A stretch of 64,000 bases of DNA from Streptomyces cyanogenus (GTDB taxonomy: Bacteria > Actinomycetota > Actinomycetes > Streptomycetales > Streptomycetaceae): the NCBI RefSeq assembly GCF_017526105.1, contig NZ_CP071839.1:6029001-6093000 (forward strand), written 5' to 3'. Of the stretch, positions 41,866 through 51,437 are shown in pieces. How positions within the stretch are numbered: position 1 is the first letter of the stretch; each line of letters opens with the position of its first letter. The notes under the pieces were generated by a model, which was given only the letters and a program-made list of their open reading frames with translations, was not told the DNA's origin and ran no database searches. The position numbers and the translations under genes were made by a program.

Positions 41866-43476
41866 ATGACCGAGACGGCAACCAGCGAGCTCGACGACTC
41901 GTTCCACGTCTTCGACACGACGCTGCGCGACGGCGCGCAGCGCGAGGGCATCAACCTCACCGTCGCGGACAAGCTCGCCATCGCCCGGCACCTGGACGAC
42001 TTCGGCGTGGGCTTCATCGAGGGCGGCTGGCCCGGCGCGAACCCCCGCGACACCGAGTTCTTCGCCCGCGCGCAGGCGGAGATCGACTTCCGGCACGCCC
42101 AGCTGGTCGCCTTCGGCGCCACCCGCCGCGCCGGCGCGAAGGCCGCCGAGGACCCGCAGGTCAACGCCCTGCTGGAGTCCGGCGCCCCGGTGATCACGCT
42201 GGTCGCCAAGTCGCACGACCGGCACGTGGAGCTGGCGCTGCGCACGACCCTGGACGAGAACCTGGAGATGGTCCGCGACACCGTCTCGTACCTGCGGGAG
42301 CAGGGCCGCCGGGTCTTCGTGGACTGCGAGCACTTCTTCGACGGCTACCGCGCCAACCCCGAGTACGCCAAGGCCGTCGTCCGTACGGCCGCGGAGGCCG
42401 GCGCCGACGTCGTCATCCTCTGCGACACCAACGGCGGCATGCTCCCCGCCCAGGTGCACGCGGTGGTCTCCACCGTCCTCGCCGACACCGGCGCCCGGCT
42501 CGGCATCCACGCCCAGGACGACACCGGCTGCGCGGTCGCCAACACCCTCGCCGCCGTCGACGCGGGCGCCACCCACGTGCAGTGCACGGCCAACGGCTAC
42601 GGCGAGCGCGTCGGCAACGCCAACCTGTTCCCGGTGGTCGCGGCCCTGGAACTGAAGTACGGCAAGAAGGTGCTGCCCGACGGCAAGCTCCGCGAGACGA
42701 CCCGCATCTCCCACGCCATCGCCGAGGTCGTCAACCTGACGCCGTCGACGCACCAGCCGTACGTCGGCGTCTCGGCCTTCGCCCACAAGGCCGGCCTGCA
42801 CGCCTCCGCCATCAAGGTCGACCCGGACCTGTACCAGCACATCGACCCCGAGCTGGTCGGCAACACCATGCGCATGCTGGTCTCCGACATGGCGGGCCGC
42901 GCCTCGATCGAGCTGAAGGGCAAGGAGCTCGGCATCGACCTGGGCGGCGACCGCGAGCTGGTCGGCCGGGTGGTCGAGCGGGTGAAGGAACGCGAACTCG
43001 AGGGCTACACCTACGAGGCCGCCGACGCCTCCTTCGAGCTGCTGCTGCGCGCCGAGGTCGAGGGCCGCCCGCTGAAGTACTTCGACGTGGAGTCCTGGCG
43101 GGCCATCGTCGAGGACCGCCCCGACGGCACCCACGCCAACGAGGCCACGGTGAAGCTGTGGGCCAAGAGCGAGCGGATCGTCGCCACCGCCGAGGGCAAC
43201 GGCCCGGTCAACGCCCTGGACCGCGCCCTGCGCGTGGCGCTGGAGAAGATCTACCCGCAGCTGGCCAAGCTGGACCTGGTCGACTACAAGGTCCGCATCC
43301 TGGAGGGCAAGCACGGCACGTCCTCCACCACCCGGGTGCTGATCTCCACCTCGGACGGCTCCGGCGAGTGGTCCACGGTCGGCGTCGCCGAGAACGTGAT
43401 CGCCGCGTCCTGGCAGGCCCTGGAGGACGCCTACACCTACGGCCTGCTCCGCGCGGGCGTGGAACCGGCTCAGTAG
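41866..43476 (+). CDS. cimA: Citramalate synthase
   Basis: A 536-residue enzyme condensing pyruvate with acetyl-CoA to (R)-citramalate, feeding 2-ketobutyrate and isoleucine synthesis without threonine. It belongs to the 2-isopropylmalate synthase superfamily. The N-terminus 'FDTTLRDGAQREGINLTV' followed by 'HLDDFGVGFIEGGWPGANP' is the citramalate-type pattern rather than LeuA proper. The barrel has 'LGIHAQDDTGCAVANTLAAV' and 'VQCTANGYGERVGNANLFPV'. The C-terminal allosteric domain (about 400-536) should bind isoleucine. S. coelicolor annotation has called the equivalent gene leuA2. ATG 41866 follows AGGAG. An attenuator lies upstream. Confidence 0.92.
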   Translation: MTETATSELDDSFHVFDTTLRDGAQREGINLTVADKLAIARHLDDFGVGFIEGGWPGANPRDTEFFARAQAEIDFRHAQLVAFGATRRAGAKAAEDPQVNALLESGAPVITLVAKSHDRHVELALRTTLDENLEMVRDTVSYLREQGRRVFVDCEHFFDGYRANPEYAKAVVRTAAEAGADVVILCDTNGGMLPAQVHAVVSTVLADTGARLGIHAQDDTGCAVANTLAAVDAGATHVQCTANGYGERVGNANLFPVVAALELKYGKKVLPDGKLRETTRISHAIAEVVNLTPSTHQPYVGVSAFAHKAGLHASAIKVDPDLYQHIDPELVGNTMRMLVSDMAGRASIELKGKELGIDLGGDRELVGRVVERVKERELEGYTYEAADASFELLLRAEVEGRPLKYFDVESWRAIVEDRPDGTHANEATVKLWAKSERIVATAEGNGPVNALDRALRVALEKIYPQLAKLDLVDYKVRILEGKHGTSSTTRVLISTSDGSGEWSTVGVAENVIAASWQALEDAYTYGLLRAGVEPAQ

Positions 43477-43522
43477 CTCCGCCGGTCCGGCCGGGGCGCC
43501 CGCCGGTTGCCCCGCGAGGCGC

Positions 43523-44125
43523 TCAGGGCGCCCGCCAGATGTTGTCGAAGGCGACGTTCTCGATGCGGCGGCGTTCGCGGACGGCCTCCAGTTCGGTCAC
43601 CGCGTCGCCGACCGCGACCAGGACGGTGACGACGGCCTCGTCCTCGGGCTCCGGGCCGGCCGGGCGGTCGTCCTGGATGCCCAGGGTGGCCGCGAGGCCG
43701 GTGAGGACGGGGTCACGGGACTCCCAGCGGTCGGTCGCGTGGCGCCGGGCGGCGGTGTCGGCCGGGACGTCGTCCCGGCCGCGGCCCGGCAGCCAGTGCC
43801 GGCGCCTGCCGGTGACCTGCCCGTCGGCCTCCAGGGTGTCCCGGTAGGCCACGGCCAGCCCCTCACCCCGCCGCCACAGCCAGTCCTCGACCGTCTCGTA
43901 CGGCTCCTGCCGCACGAGGGCCGCCCCTGCCTCGTCCAGCATCCGGTCACCCGTGGTCAGCACCGGCCCGGGCACGATGCGCTCGCCGTCCAGGGTGAGC
44001 GCCCGGGCGCCGAGCAGGTCGATCAGCTCGGCGCCGGCGAGCGCCAGGGCCAGGTCGCCCTGCTCGACGGGGTGCTCACCGGGCACGTCCAGACTGACGA
44101 GGAACAGATCCTGCGGTGTGGTCAT
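43523..44125 (-). CDS. GPP34-family protein
   Basis: A 200-residue protein with the pattern of the GPP34 (Golgi phosphoprotein 3-like) family, which binds phosphoinositides in eukaryotes and has unknown roles in actinobacteria. The N-terminus 'TTPQDLFLVSLDVPGEH' followed by 'GDLALALAGAELIDLLGARA' is characteristic, and 'DRMLDEAGAALVRQEPYETV' continues the conserved core. It is cytoplasmic or peripheral to the membrane; no signal peptide is seen. ATG 44125 is used rather than an upstream alternative that would add 15 low-complexity residues. It converges on cimA. Confidence 0.82.
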   Translation of the reverse strand: MTTPQDLFLVSLDVPGEHPVEQGDLALALAGAELIDLLGARALTLDGERIVPGPVLTTGDRMLDEAGAALVRQEPYETVEDWLWRRGEGLAVAYRDTLEADGQVTGRRRHWLPGRGRDDVPADTAARRHATDRWESRDPVLTGLAATLGIQDDRPAGPEPEDEAVVTVLVAVGDAVTELEAVRERRRIENVAFDNIWRAP

Positions 44126-44179
44126 ACCCCCACCATGGTCCGGCGGCGGCCGATCCGCACCACGCCACACCGCCCTCGC

Positions 44180-44668
44180 TCAGCACGCCTCCGCGGCGAG
44201 CCTCTCGAACGCGCGCAGGGTCATCACCCGGCCGTCCGCCCACACCTGCCCGGGTCCGAGCCGGCCGATCTGCTCGCCGGTGAACTCCACGACCGCGTTG
44301 TAGGAGTCGCCGGTGACGTAGTGCCCGAACCCGAGTTCGTAGTGGTGCCGGGGCAGCAGCTCCTGCTTCCCCCGGTGCCGGGCCCGCCAGTGAGCGGGCG
44401 GGTCGAACAGGGGGAACTCGGCGTCGCCGTGCAGCCCCTCCTTCTTCGTGTCCCACCCCGTGGTGACGGGTCCTTCCCCGCCGCCGCGGGCCCGCCCGTC
44501 CAGGTGCGGGCCCTGATAGCCGTCGTCACCGCACGGCCGGAACACCGCGTACGGCACCCCGTCCGCCCCGGACCGCACCCCCGCGAGCGGCAGGTCGACG
44601 GCGGTGCAGCCACTCAGCAGCAGCATCCCGCCGACGATCCCCGCCGCCACGGCCCCCGTGTGTCGCAT
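44180..44668 (-). CDS. Hypothetical lipoprotein
   Basis: A 162-residue predicted lipoprotein. The N-terminus 'MRHTGAVAAGIVGGMLLLSG' followed by Cys21 is a clear signal peptide with lipobox LLSGC. The mature protein has three further Cys, including the C-terminal residue, and an aromatic- and His-rich middle ('RHHYELGFGHYVTGD'). No family is recognised. It lies 16 bases downstream of the GH30 gene on the same strand, so the two may be co-transcribed and it could act at the cell surface with the secreted glycosidase. Confidence 0.7.
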   Translation of the reverse strand: MRHTGAVAAGIVGGMLLLSGCTAVDLPLAGVRSGADGVPYAVFRPCGDDGYQGPHLDGRARGGGEGPVTTGWDTKKEGLHGDAEFPLFDPPAHWRARHRGKQELLPRHHYELGFGHYVTGDSYNAVVEFTGEQIGRLGPGQVWADGRVMTLRAFERLAAEAC

Positions 44669-44684
44669 GTCCCGCCCTACCGCC

Positions 44685-46550
44685 TCACCGCAGTGACCAC
44701 TTCTGGTTGGCGGCCCCCGTGCACGTCCAGATCTGGGCCCGGGCCCCGTTCGCCGACGAGTTGTCCGTGACGTCGAGGCACTTGTCCGCCGCGGTGTTCA
44801 CCACATCACCCGTGGCCGCGTCGTACGACCACCGTTGGGCACCGGTTCCGTTGCAGTCGTACAACTGCACCTTGGCCCCGTCCGCCGTCGAACCGGACGT
44901 CACGTCCAGGCACTTGCCGAGCGCCCGGACGGACCCGTCGGCCTGGACGGTCCACTGCTGGGCCGTGCTGCCGTTGCAGTCGTAGAGCTGCACCGCCGTA
45001 CCGTTGGCGCTCGAACCGCCCGCCACGTCCAGGCACTTGCCGGCCAGGCCCACGAGGGCACCGGTCCTGCCGCCACCGCCGGACTGGGTGCCGGACCAGG
45101 TGAAGGTGGCCGAGGTCTTGCCCGGCAGGGAGTAAGTGGCGTGCTGGGAGCCCCAGTTGATGGTGACGGTCCGGGCCGACGAGGAGTCGTTGTAGGCGAT
45201 CAGCGCCTTGCCGCCGTCCGGGTTGCGCCAGGCCACGTTCGGTACCGCGGTGGAGGCGGTGGAGGCGATCCGCTGGGCGCCGGGGCGGACGAACTTGGTC
45301 AGGTGGCCCATGTCGTAGTACTCGACGGTGTAGTCGACGGTCCCGCTCGCGCCGTCGCCGTTGTGCACGGTGATCAGACCGGTGCAGGTGCCGCAGCCGC
45401 CGTTGTGCGGGCCCATGTTCTGGTCCACGGCCAGCGACCACTTGGTCACCGACTTCGCCCAGTTGCGGGTGTAGTTGATGATGTCGCCCATGTCCTCGCG
45501 CTGCTGGTGGGCGATCCAGGTGCCGCCGGAGTGCTCGGTGCCGAAGGCGTCCAGCGCGGGGTACTGGTTGTGCACGGTCGTCTGCTTGGCGATGTCACCG
45601 CCGTAGCCGTGCCAGGCGATGCCGCCGAAGTTGGGGTGGCTGCGCACGGCCGGGTCGTCCACGGTCTGGGCGGCGTAGGAGTCGTAGACGTCCCAGTTCC
45701 AGTCGTGCGCCAGCACCTTGGTGCCCAGCCCGGCCGCCTGGAGCCTGGGCAGCAGCTCGCTTTTGGTGAAGTACGCGAGACCGCTCGCGTTCCAGCTCAT
45801 CGACGGGTAGCCGGAACAGCAGGTCGGCTCGTTCTGCGCGGTGACGTAACGGACGTCGATCCCCTGGTCCTTGTAGGCCTGGAGGTACTTCACGAAGTAG
45901 GAGGCGTACGCCCCGTAGTCCTCGGCCTTCAGCCAGCCGCCGTTGAGCGAGCCGCTGTCCTTCATCCAGGCCGGTGCCGTCCACGGCGAGGCCATCACCG
46001 TCAGCTCCGGGTTCAGGCGGAGCGCCTGCCTGGTCAGCGGGACGACGTCGGCGAGGTCGTGCGCGATCGAGAACTTCGCCAGAGAGGGGTCGGTCTGGCC
46101 GGCCGGCACGTCGTCGTAGGTGTAGCCGTAGCGGGCGAGGTCGGAGGCGCCCATCGGGTTGCGCAGGAAGGACAGGCCGATGCCGTCCGTGGGCGAGAAC
46201 AGCTTGCGCAGGGTCGCGTCCCGGGTCGCCGGGGACAGCGCCCCGCTGCTGTTCATCAGCCAGGCGGCGGTGTCCGTGAAGGACGCGCCGCCGCCGGTGA
46301 AGGTCTGGTAGCGGGTGTTCTCGTCCACGGTGATGTTCTCGCCGCTCCCGCCCGTCCCGGACTGGAAGGCGAACGGCGCCTGTGGCTGGAGGCCGCGTAC
46401 GACGTGCCGGCCGGCGGAGTCGTCGGTGGTGGTGAGCCAGGCGGTGACCTGCTCACCGGCCGCGTGCGCGGGGGGTACGGCCACACTGACTCCGGCGGCG
46501 GAGAGCAGTCCGGCGAGCAGCAGCCGGACTGCGCGGGGGGTTCTCCTCAT
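44685..46550 (-). CDS. Secreted GH30 glycosidase with C-terminal CBM13
   Basis: A 621-residue secreted glycoside hydrolase of family 30 (members cleave glucosylceramide, beta-1,6-glucan or xylan). The Sec signal ends near residue 30. The barrel starts 'QTFTGGGASFTDTAAWLMN', the acid/base is Glu241 in 'VTAQNEPT' and the nucleophile Glu339 in 'FGTEHSGG'. A beta-sandwich follows, then a Gly-rich linker (about 492) and three ricin-type repeats ('GKCLDVAGGSSANGTAVQLY' and two more), a CBM13 that binds polysaccharide. It diverges from a GH3 gene over a palindromic operator. Exact substrate unknown. Confidence 0.93.
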   Translation of the reverse strand: MRRTPRAVRLLLAGLLSAAGVSVAVPPAHAAGEQVTAWLTTTDDSAGRHVVRGLQPQAPFAFQSGTGGSGENITVDENTRYQTFTGGGASFTDTAAWLMNSSGALSPATRDATLRKLFSPTDGIGLSFLRNPMGASDLARYGYTYDDVPAGQTDPSLAKFSIAHDLADVVPLTRQALRLNPELTVMASPWTAPAWMKDSGSLNGGWLKAEDYGAYASYFVKYLQAYKDQGIDVRYVTAQNEPTCCSGYPSMSWNASGLAYFTKSELLPRLQAAGLGTKVLAHDWNWDVYDSYAAQTVDDPAVRSHPNFGGIAWHGYGGDIAKQTTVHNQYPALDAFGTEHSGGTWIAHQQREDMGDIINYTRNWAKSVTKWSLAVDQNMGPHNGGCGTCTGLITVHNGDGASGTVDYTVEYYDMGHLTKFVRPGAQRIASTASTAVPNVAWRNPDGGKALIAYNDSSSARTVTINWGSQHATYSLPGKTSATFTWSGTQSGGGGRTGALVGLAGKCLDVAGGSSANGTAVQLYDCNGSTAQQWTVQADGSVRALGKCLDVTSGSTADGAKVQLYDCNGTGAQRWSYDAATGDVVNTAADKCLDVTDNSSANGARAQIWTCTGAANQKWSLR

Positions 46551-46619
46551 GGTGCGTCGCCCTTCCTTCCCGGATCGGCAGAGCTGACGGGGCGTCTTGA
46601 CGGGGGTGTGTGCCCCTAG

Positions 46620-46640
46620 TTAACTCACGGCGTGAGCTAA
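46620..46640. promoter_or_regulatory. Shared palindromic operator of the GH30 and GH3 genes
   Basis: A 21-bp near-perfect palindrome (half-site TTANCTCACG, one mismatched pair plus the centre) sits between the divergent genes, 36 bases before the GH3 start. Its form suggests a LacI- or GntR-type carbohydrate regulator encoded elsewhere. Confidence 0.6.
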
Positions 46641-46675
46641 GTCCTGAGTGAACCACGAGAGTCGAGGGAAGGTCC

Positions 46676-49600
46676 ATGCGAAGAACCGCCCTGCTCGCCT
46701 CCGCCGCACTCCTCGCCGGTCTGCTGCCCTGGGCGGCGACCGCGCGAGCCGCCGACGAACCCGCCCCCGCCCCCGTCGACCGTTTCGAGGGCGAGGTGCC
46801 CTTCGCCCCCCAGCCCGCCGAGGGCGTCTTCACCTGGGGCGGCGACCCGGACGACCCGCCCACGCTCCGCCTCGCCGACCGCGCCGACGCCCCCGAGGGC
46901 GGGAAAGTCCTCGCCGGCACCTACGACATCAGCGGCTACGGCGGCTTCACCCACGACTTCGCCGCCACCGCGCCCGCCCACGACTGGTCCGGCCGCCGGG
47001 GCATCCGCTTCTGGTGGGACGGCCGGAACAACGGCCGGAAGATCGCCTTCGAGATCAAGGACGGCGGGGCGCACGGGGAGGCCTCCGAACTCTGGACCAC
47101 CTCGTTCACCGACGACTTCACCGGCTGGAAGCGGATCGAGCTCCCGTTCACCGACTTCGCCTACCGCACCGACCACCAACCGGTCGGCGGCATCGACCAC
47201 GTCCTCGGCCTCAAGGAGATGTGGGGCTACGCCGTCACCCTCCCGCCCGGCACCAAGGGCGACTTCGCCATGGACGACGTGGAGCTGTACGGCAGGGCCG
47301 ACCAGGCGCTGCGGGCCTCCGTCACCACCGACGCCCCCGTGCACCCGGTAGAGGAGGGCGGGACGGCGAGGGTGAAGGTCACCGTGGCCACCACCGGCGA
47401 GGCGCCCCTGACCGACCCGGTCACCGTCACCTACGCCACGGCGGACGGCACCGCGACCCCCGGCACGGACTACACCCCCGTCTCCGGCACCCTCACCTTC
47501 CCGGCCGGCACCGCCTCCGGCACCGCGCGGACCGTCGAGGTGCCCACCCGCCGGGACCGGGCGGCCGAACCCGCCGAGACCATCCCCCTGAAGCTCACGG
47601 TCACCGGGGCGAAGTCCCCCGCCGAGACCCCGCAGATCGTGATCGACGCGCACGGACTGCCCTACCTGAACGCGAAGTTGCCGGTGCAGAAGCGCGTCGC
47701 GGACCTGCTGAGCCGGATGTCCCTGGCGGAGAAGGCCGGCCAGATGACCCAGGCCGAGCGCGGCGCCGTCGGCCAGGGAGCCGACATCGCCGCCTACGGA
47801 CTCGGCTCCCTGCTCTCCGGCGGCGGCTCGACACCCACCCCGAACACCCCGGAGGCCTGGGCGAGGATGGTCGACGCCTTCCAGCTGCGCACCCGGGCCA
47901 CACGCCTGCAGATCCCGCTGATCTACGGCGTCGACGCCGTCCACGGCCACAACAACCTCTCCGGCGCCACGGTCATGCCGCACAACATCGGCATCGGCGC
48001 CACCCGGGATCCCCGACTGGCCCACCGGACGGGCGCGGTGACCGCCGCCGAGGTCCGCGCGACCGGCATCCCCTGGGACTTCGCGCCCTGCCTGTGCGTG
48101 AGCCGCGACGAACGCTGGGGCCGCTCGTACGAGTCCTTCGGCGAGGACCCGGCCCTGGTCGAGTCCATGGAGACCGTGATCCAGGGCCTCCAGGGCCGCG
48201 CGAACGGCAAGGACCTCGCGCGCGACGACAAGGTGCTCGCCACGGCCAAGCACTTCGTGGCCGACGGCGGCACCGCGTACGGCTCCTCGACCACCGGGAC
48301 GTACACCATCGACCAGGGCGTCACCACCGTCACCCGCGAGCAGCTGGAGGACGTCCACCTGGCGCCGTACCGCGAGGCCGTCGACCGGGGCGTCGGCACG
48401 GTCATGCCGTCGTACTCCTCCCTCGACATCGCCGGCGACGGCAAGGGCGCGGTGAAGATGCACGCCCGCGGCGACATGATCAACGGCGTGCTCAAGGGCC
48501 GCATGGGCTTCGACGGCTTCGTCATCAGCGACTGGAACGCCATCGACCAGCTCCCCGGCGACTACGCGTCCCACGTCCGCACCTCGGTGAACGCGGGCGT
48601 CGACATGATGATGGTGCCCTACACCTACAAGGAGTTCAGCACCGCGCTCGCCGACGAGGCGAAGGCCGGGCGGATCAGCCGGAAGCGGATCGACGACGCC
48701 GTCTCCCGCATCCTCACCGAGAAGTTCCGGCTCGGCCTGTTCGAGCACCCGTACGCCGACACCAGCGGCGCCGCCGCCATCGGCTCCCGGGCCCACCGGG
48801 AGGTCGCCCGCCGGGCCGCCGCCGAGTCGCAGGTGCTGCTGAAGAACGCGGGCGGCCTGCTGCCGCTGAAGAAGACCGAGAAGGTGTACGTCGCCGGGTC
48901 CGACGCCGACGACATCGGCAACCAGACCGGCGGCTGGACCCTCACCTGGCAGGGCGCCTCCGGGAACACCGTCCCCGGCACGACCATCCTCCAGGGCCTG
49001 CGCGGGGCGGGCGGGAACGTCACCTACTCGAAGGACGCCTCCGCTCCCACCGGCGGCTACGACGTCGGCGTGGTCGTGGTCGGCGAGACCCCGTACGCCG
49101 AGGGCGTCGGCGACGTCGGCAACGGCCACGACCTCACGCTGTCCGCCGCCGACCGGGCCGCCGTCGACAAGGTCTGCGCGGCCATGAAGTGCGCGGTGCT
49201 GATCGTCTCCGGTCGCCCGCAGCTCGTCGGCGACCGGCTGGACCGGATCGACGCACTGGTCGCCTCCTGGCTGCCCGGCACCGAGGGCGAGGGCGTCGCC
49301 GACGTCCTCTACGGAAAGCGCCCCTTCACCGGACAGCTCCCGGTCACCTGGCCCCGGTCGGAGGCCCAGCTGCCGATCAACGTGGGCGACCCGTCGTACG
49401 ACCCGCAGTTCCCCTACGGCTGGGGCCTGACCACCCTCACCCCCGTCCCGAAGGGCGGTACGGCCACCCTGCGCGACCTCGCCGCCCGGGCCGCGGCGGC
49501 CGAGCGGCGCGGCGACCACCGGACCGGACGCGCGCTGGTGACCCGGGCGCGGCTGCTCGTCCAGCAGAAGGCGGGCGGCCACCTCACGCAGGCGGTGGCG

Positions 49601-49690
49601 GCGCCCTTCGCCGACGCCGACCACCTGCTGCTGACCGGCCGGTACGGAAAGGCGGTGGACAAGCTGACGCAGGCGTACCGGGCGGCCTGA
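46676..49690 (+). CDS. Secreted GH3 beta-glucosidase with N-terminal CBM and Calx-beta domains
   Basis: A 1004-residue exported glycosidase. Signal peptide 1-25 is followed by a CBM11-like beta-sandwich (about 30-205, 'GIRFWWDGRNNGRKIAFEIK') and a Calx-beta-type domain (about 210-320, 'VTVTYATADGTATPGTDYTP'). The GH3 catalytic domain (about 330-700) has 'IPLIYGVDAVHGHNNLSGAT' and nucleophile Asp619 in 'FVISDWNA'. The GH3 C-terminal domain carries 'YPYGWGL'-like 'QFPYGWGLTTL'. It should release glucose from beta-glucans outside the cell. ATG 46676 follows GAGGGAAGG. It shares an operator region with the divergent GH30 gene. Confidence 0.92.
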   Translation: MRRTALLASAALLAGLLPWAATARAADEPAPAPVDRFEGEVPFAPQPAEGVFTWGGDPDDPPTLRLADRADAPEGGKVLAGTYDISGYGGFTHDFAATAPAHDWSGRRGIRFWWDGRNNGRKIAFEIKDGGAHGEASELWTTSFTDDFTGWKRIELPFTDFAYRTDHQPVGGIDHVLGLKEMWGYAVTLPPGTKGDFAMDDVELYGRADQALRASVTTDAPVHPVEEGGTARVKVTVATTGEAPLTDPVTVTYATADGTATPGTDYTPVSGTLTFPAGTASGTARTVEVPTRRDRAAEPAETIPLKLTVTGAKSPAETPQIVIDAHGLPYLNAKLPVQKRVADLLSRMSLAEKAGQMTQAERGAVGQGADIAAYGLGSLLSGGGSTPTPNTPEAWARMVDAFQLRTRATRLQIPLIYGVDAVHGHNNLSGATVMPHNIGIGATRDPRLAHRTGAVTAAEVRATGIPWDFAPCLCVSRDERWGRSYESFGEDPALVESMETVIQGLQGRANGKDLARDDKVLATAKHFVADGGTAYGSSTTGTYTIDQGVTTVTREQLEDVHLAPYREAVDRGVGTVMPSYSSLDIAGDGKGAVKMHARGDMINGVLKGRMGFDGFVISDWNAIDQLPGDYASHVRTSVNAGVDMMMVPYTYKEFSTALADEAKAGRISRKRIDDAVSRILTEKFRLGLFEHPYADTSGAAAIGSRAHREVARRAAAESQVLLKNAGGLLPLKKTEKVYVAGSDADDIGNQTGGWTLTWQGASGNTVPGTTILQGLRGAGGNVTYSKDASAPTGGYDVGVVVVGETPYAEGVGDVGNGHDLTLSAADRAAVDKVCAAMKCAVLIVSGRPQLVGDRLDRIDALVASWLPGTEGEGVADVLYGKRPFTGQLPVTWPRSEAQLPINVGDPSYDPQFPYGWGLTTLTPVPKGGTATLRDLAARAAAAERRGDHRTGRALVTRARLLVQQKAGGHLTQAVAAPFADADHLLLTGRYGKAVDKLTQAYRAA

Positions 49691-49743
49691 TCCCGACCCC
49701 GGATGAATGACCGGTTTGGTGAGGCTTCGGGTAGTTTCAAGGT

Positions 49744-51099
49744 ATGAAGGCCGTACGGCGGACCCGAAGCCTCCCCGCCCTGCTCCTGGCCGTCCTGGCC
49801 CTGGTGCTGGCGACCCTGTACGCGCCCGGGGCGAGCGCGGACACCAGCGTCTCCGCGATCGCCCGGGCCCTGCGCCAGGGCCCGGTCTACGTCGACCCGG
49901 CGGCCCGGGACCAGCTGTCCGCCGCGGACGCCGACACGCTCGCCGCCCGGATCAAGGACGCGGACAAACCCCTGTTCATCGCGGTCCTCCCGGCCGGATA
50001 CCCCACCACAGACCTCTTCGCCGACCTGCGCTCCGCGACCGGCGTCACCGGCCTGTACGGCATCCGACTCGGCGACCGCTTCGACGCCCGCGCCGACTCC
50101 TCCGTCATGTCCGTCACGGCCCGGCGGAACCTGGTCCGCAGCGTCCGGGGCGAGGACGCCAAGTCCCAGCTGGCCGACTTCACCGACCGCGCCCTGGCCA
50201 ACATGGGCGGCCACGCCCCGCGCAGCTGGGGCGGCTCGGCGAGCGGCGGTCACGGCATGTCCACCACCGGGCTGATCACCACGGTCGCGGTACTGGTGGC
50301 CGCCGGCGCGGGCGCGTACGCGCTGGTCCGCCGCACCCGCAGGCGCCGCGAGGAGGAGCAGCGGGCGGCCCTGGAGCGGCTGCGGGTGGTGGTGGACGAG
50401 GACATCACCGCGTTCGGCGAGGAACTCGACCGCCTCGACTTCCACCCCTCGGAACCCGGCGCCGACGACGCGATGCGCGCCGACTACGAGCGTGCCCTGG
50501 ACGCCTACGAGACCGCCAAACAGCGGATGGGCGCGGCCCACAGACCGGAGGACGTGCGGCCGGTCACCGAGGCGCTGGAGGACGGCCGCTTCTCCCTCGC
50601 CCAGCTGGCCGCCCGCCGCGAACGCCGCCCGCTGCCGGAACGCCGCCCGCCGTGCTTCTTCGACCCCCGGCACGGCCCGTCGGTCTCCGACGCCACCTGG
50701 ACCCCGCCCGGCGGCGCCCCGCGCGAGGTCCCGGTCTGCGCGGCCGACGCCACCCGCCTGGCCGACGGCCGCGACCCCGTCATCCGCGAGGTCGACACCG
50801 ACTACGGCCGCCGCCCCTACTGGGACGCGGGCCCCGCCTACGGCCCCTGGGCCGGCGGCTACTTCGGCGGCGGCCTCCTCCCCGGCCTCCTCGTCGGCAC
50901 CCTGCTCGGCAGCATGATGGCCACGCCCACGTACGCCGCCGACTACGGCACCGGGTACGGCGACTTCGGCGGCGGCGGTTACGAGGGCGGCGACGTCTCC
51001 GGCACGGACTTCGACGCCGGGGACTTCGGCGGCGGCTTCGGCGACGGGGGAGGCTTCGACGGCGGGGGCGGCGGCGGGGACTTCGGCGGCGGCTTCTGA
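49744..51099 (+). CDS. Membrane protein with Gly-rich C-terminus (TPM-like N-terminal region)
   Basis: A 451-residue protein of unknown function. A signal peptide (1-32, 'YAPGASADTS') precedes an extracytoplasmic region of about 140 residues with a weak TPM-domain look ('QLSAADADTLAARIKDADKP'). A transmembrane helix (about 176-196) and a cytoplasmic part follow. That part holds a coiled-coil stretch ('RRTRRRREEEQRAALERLRV'), a Cys pair in 'PPCFFDPRHGPS' and 'VPVCAADA' that might bind zinc, and a hydrophobic hairpin near 380. The last 60 residues are mostly Gly, Asp and Phe. It lies 53 bases after the GH3 gene but with its own ATG 49744; whether it is co-transcribed is unclear. Confidence 0.78.
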   Translation: MKAVRRTRSLPALLLAVLALVLATLYAPGASADTSVSAIARALRQGPVYVDPAARDQLSAADADTLAARIKDADKPLFIAVLPAGYPTTDLFADLRSATGVTGLYGIRLGDRFDARADSSVMSVTARRNLVRSVRGEDAKSQLADFTDRALANMGGHAPRSWGGSASGGHGMSTTGLITTVAVLVAAGAGAYALVRRTRRRREEEQRAALERLRVVVDEDITAFGEELDRLDFHPSEPGADDAMRADYERALDAYETAKQRMGAAHRPEDVRPVTEALEDGRFSLAQLAARRERRPLPERRPPCFFDPRHGPSVSDATWTPPGGAPREVPVCAADATRLADGRDPVIREVDTDYGRRPYWDAGPAYGPWAGGYFGGGLLPGLLVGTLLGSMMATPTYAADYGTGYGDFGGGGYEGGDVSGTDFDAGDFGGGFGDGGGFDGGGGGGDFGGGF

Positions 51100-51103
51100 G
51101 CGG

Positions 51104-51436
51104 TCACTTCCCGTGCCGCCTGACGCTCTCCCGCCGGGCGGCGTAGCGCTCCCCGGCGGCATGCCACCAGGCGGGCGGCGAGACCCCGGTCACGACCGAG
51201 GCCGGCTGCCCGGGGTGCAGCCCGAGCCGCCGCAGCGCGGCGGCGTCGACGTTCACCGCGATCGTGCCGTGCCAGTGCCCGTCCGCGTCCCTGCGGCACA
51301 TCAGGTCGAACCGCAGCTCCGTCTCCGTGAACGGCATCCAGTCGATACCGCGCTCACGCAGTCAACCGAGCAGCTCCCGCATGGGGTTCGGCCGCCCCGG
51401 CACGTTCTCGTACGAGGCGAGGGGGACCCATTCCGT
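51104..51436 (-). pseudogene. Hypothetical gene interrupted by a nonsense codon
   Basis: One continuous minus-strand frame reads 'EWVPLASYENVPGRPNPMRE' then LLG, a TGA at 51364-51362, and, still in frame, LRERGIDWMPFTETELRFDL through to TGA 51104. The joined product would be about 110 residues. Codon bias is equally good on both sides, so a single intact gene was probably broken by one nonsense mutation. No convincing start lies upstream before the DUF397 stop at 51438. An independent 77-residue product from ATG 51337 remains possible. Function unrecognised. Confidence 0.55.
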
Positions 51437-51437
51437 T

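Noticed and set aside
46637..49624. A 995-codon minus-strand frame opposite the GH3 gene
   Set aside because: Repetitive Val-Gly-Asp-rich translation typical of antisense to GC-rich coding DNA. The plus-strand GH3 signatures are unambiguous.
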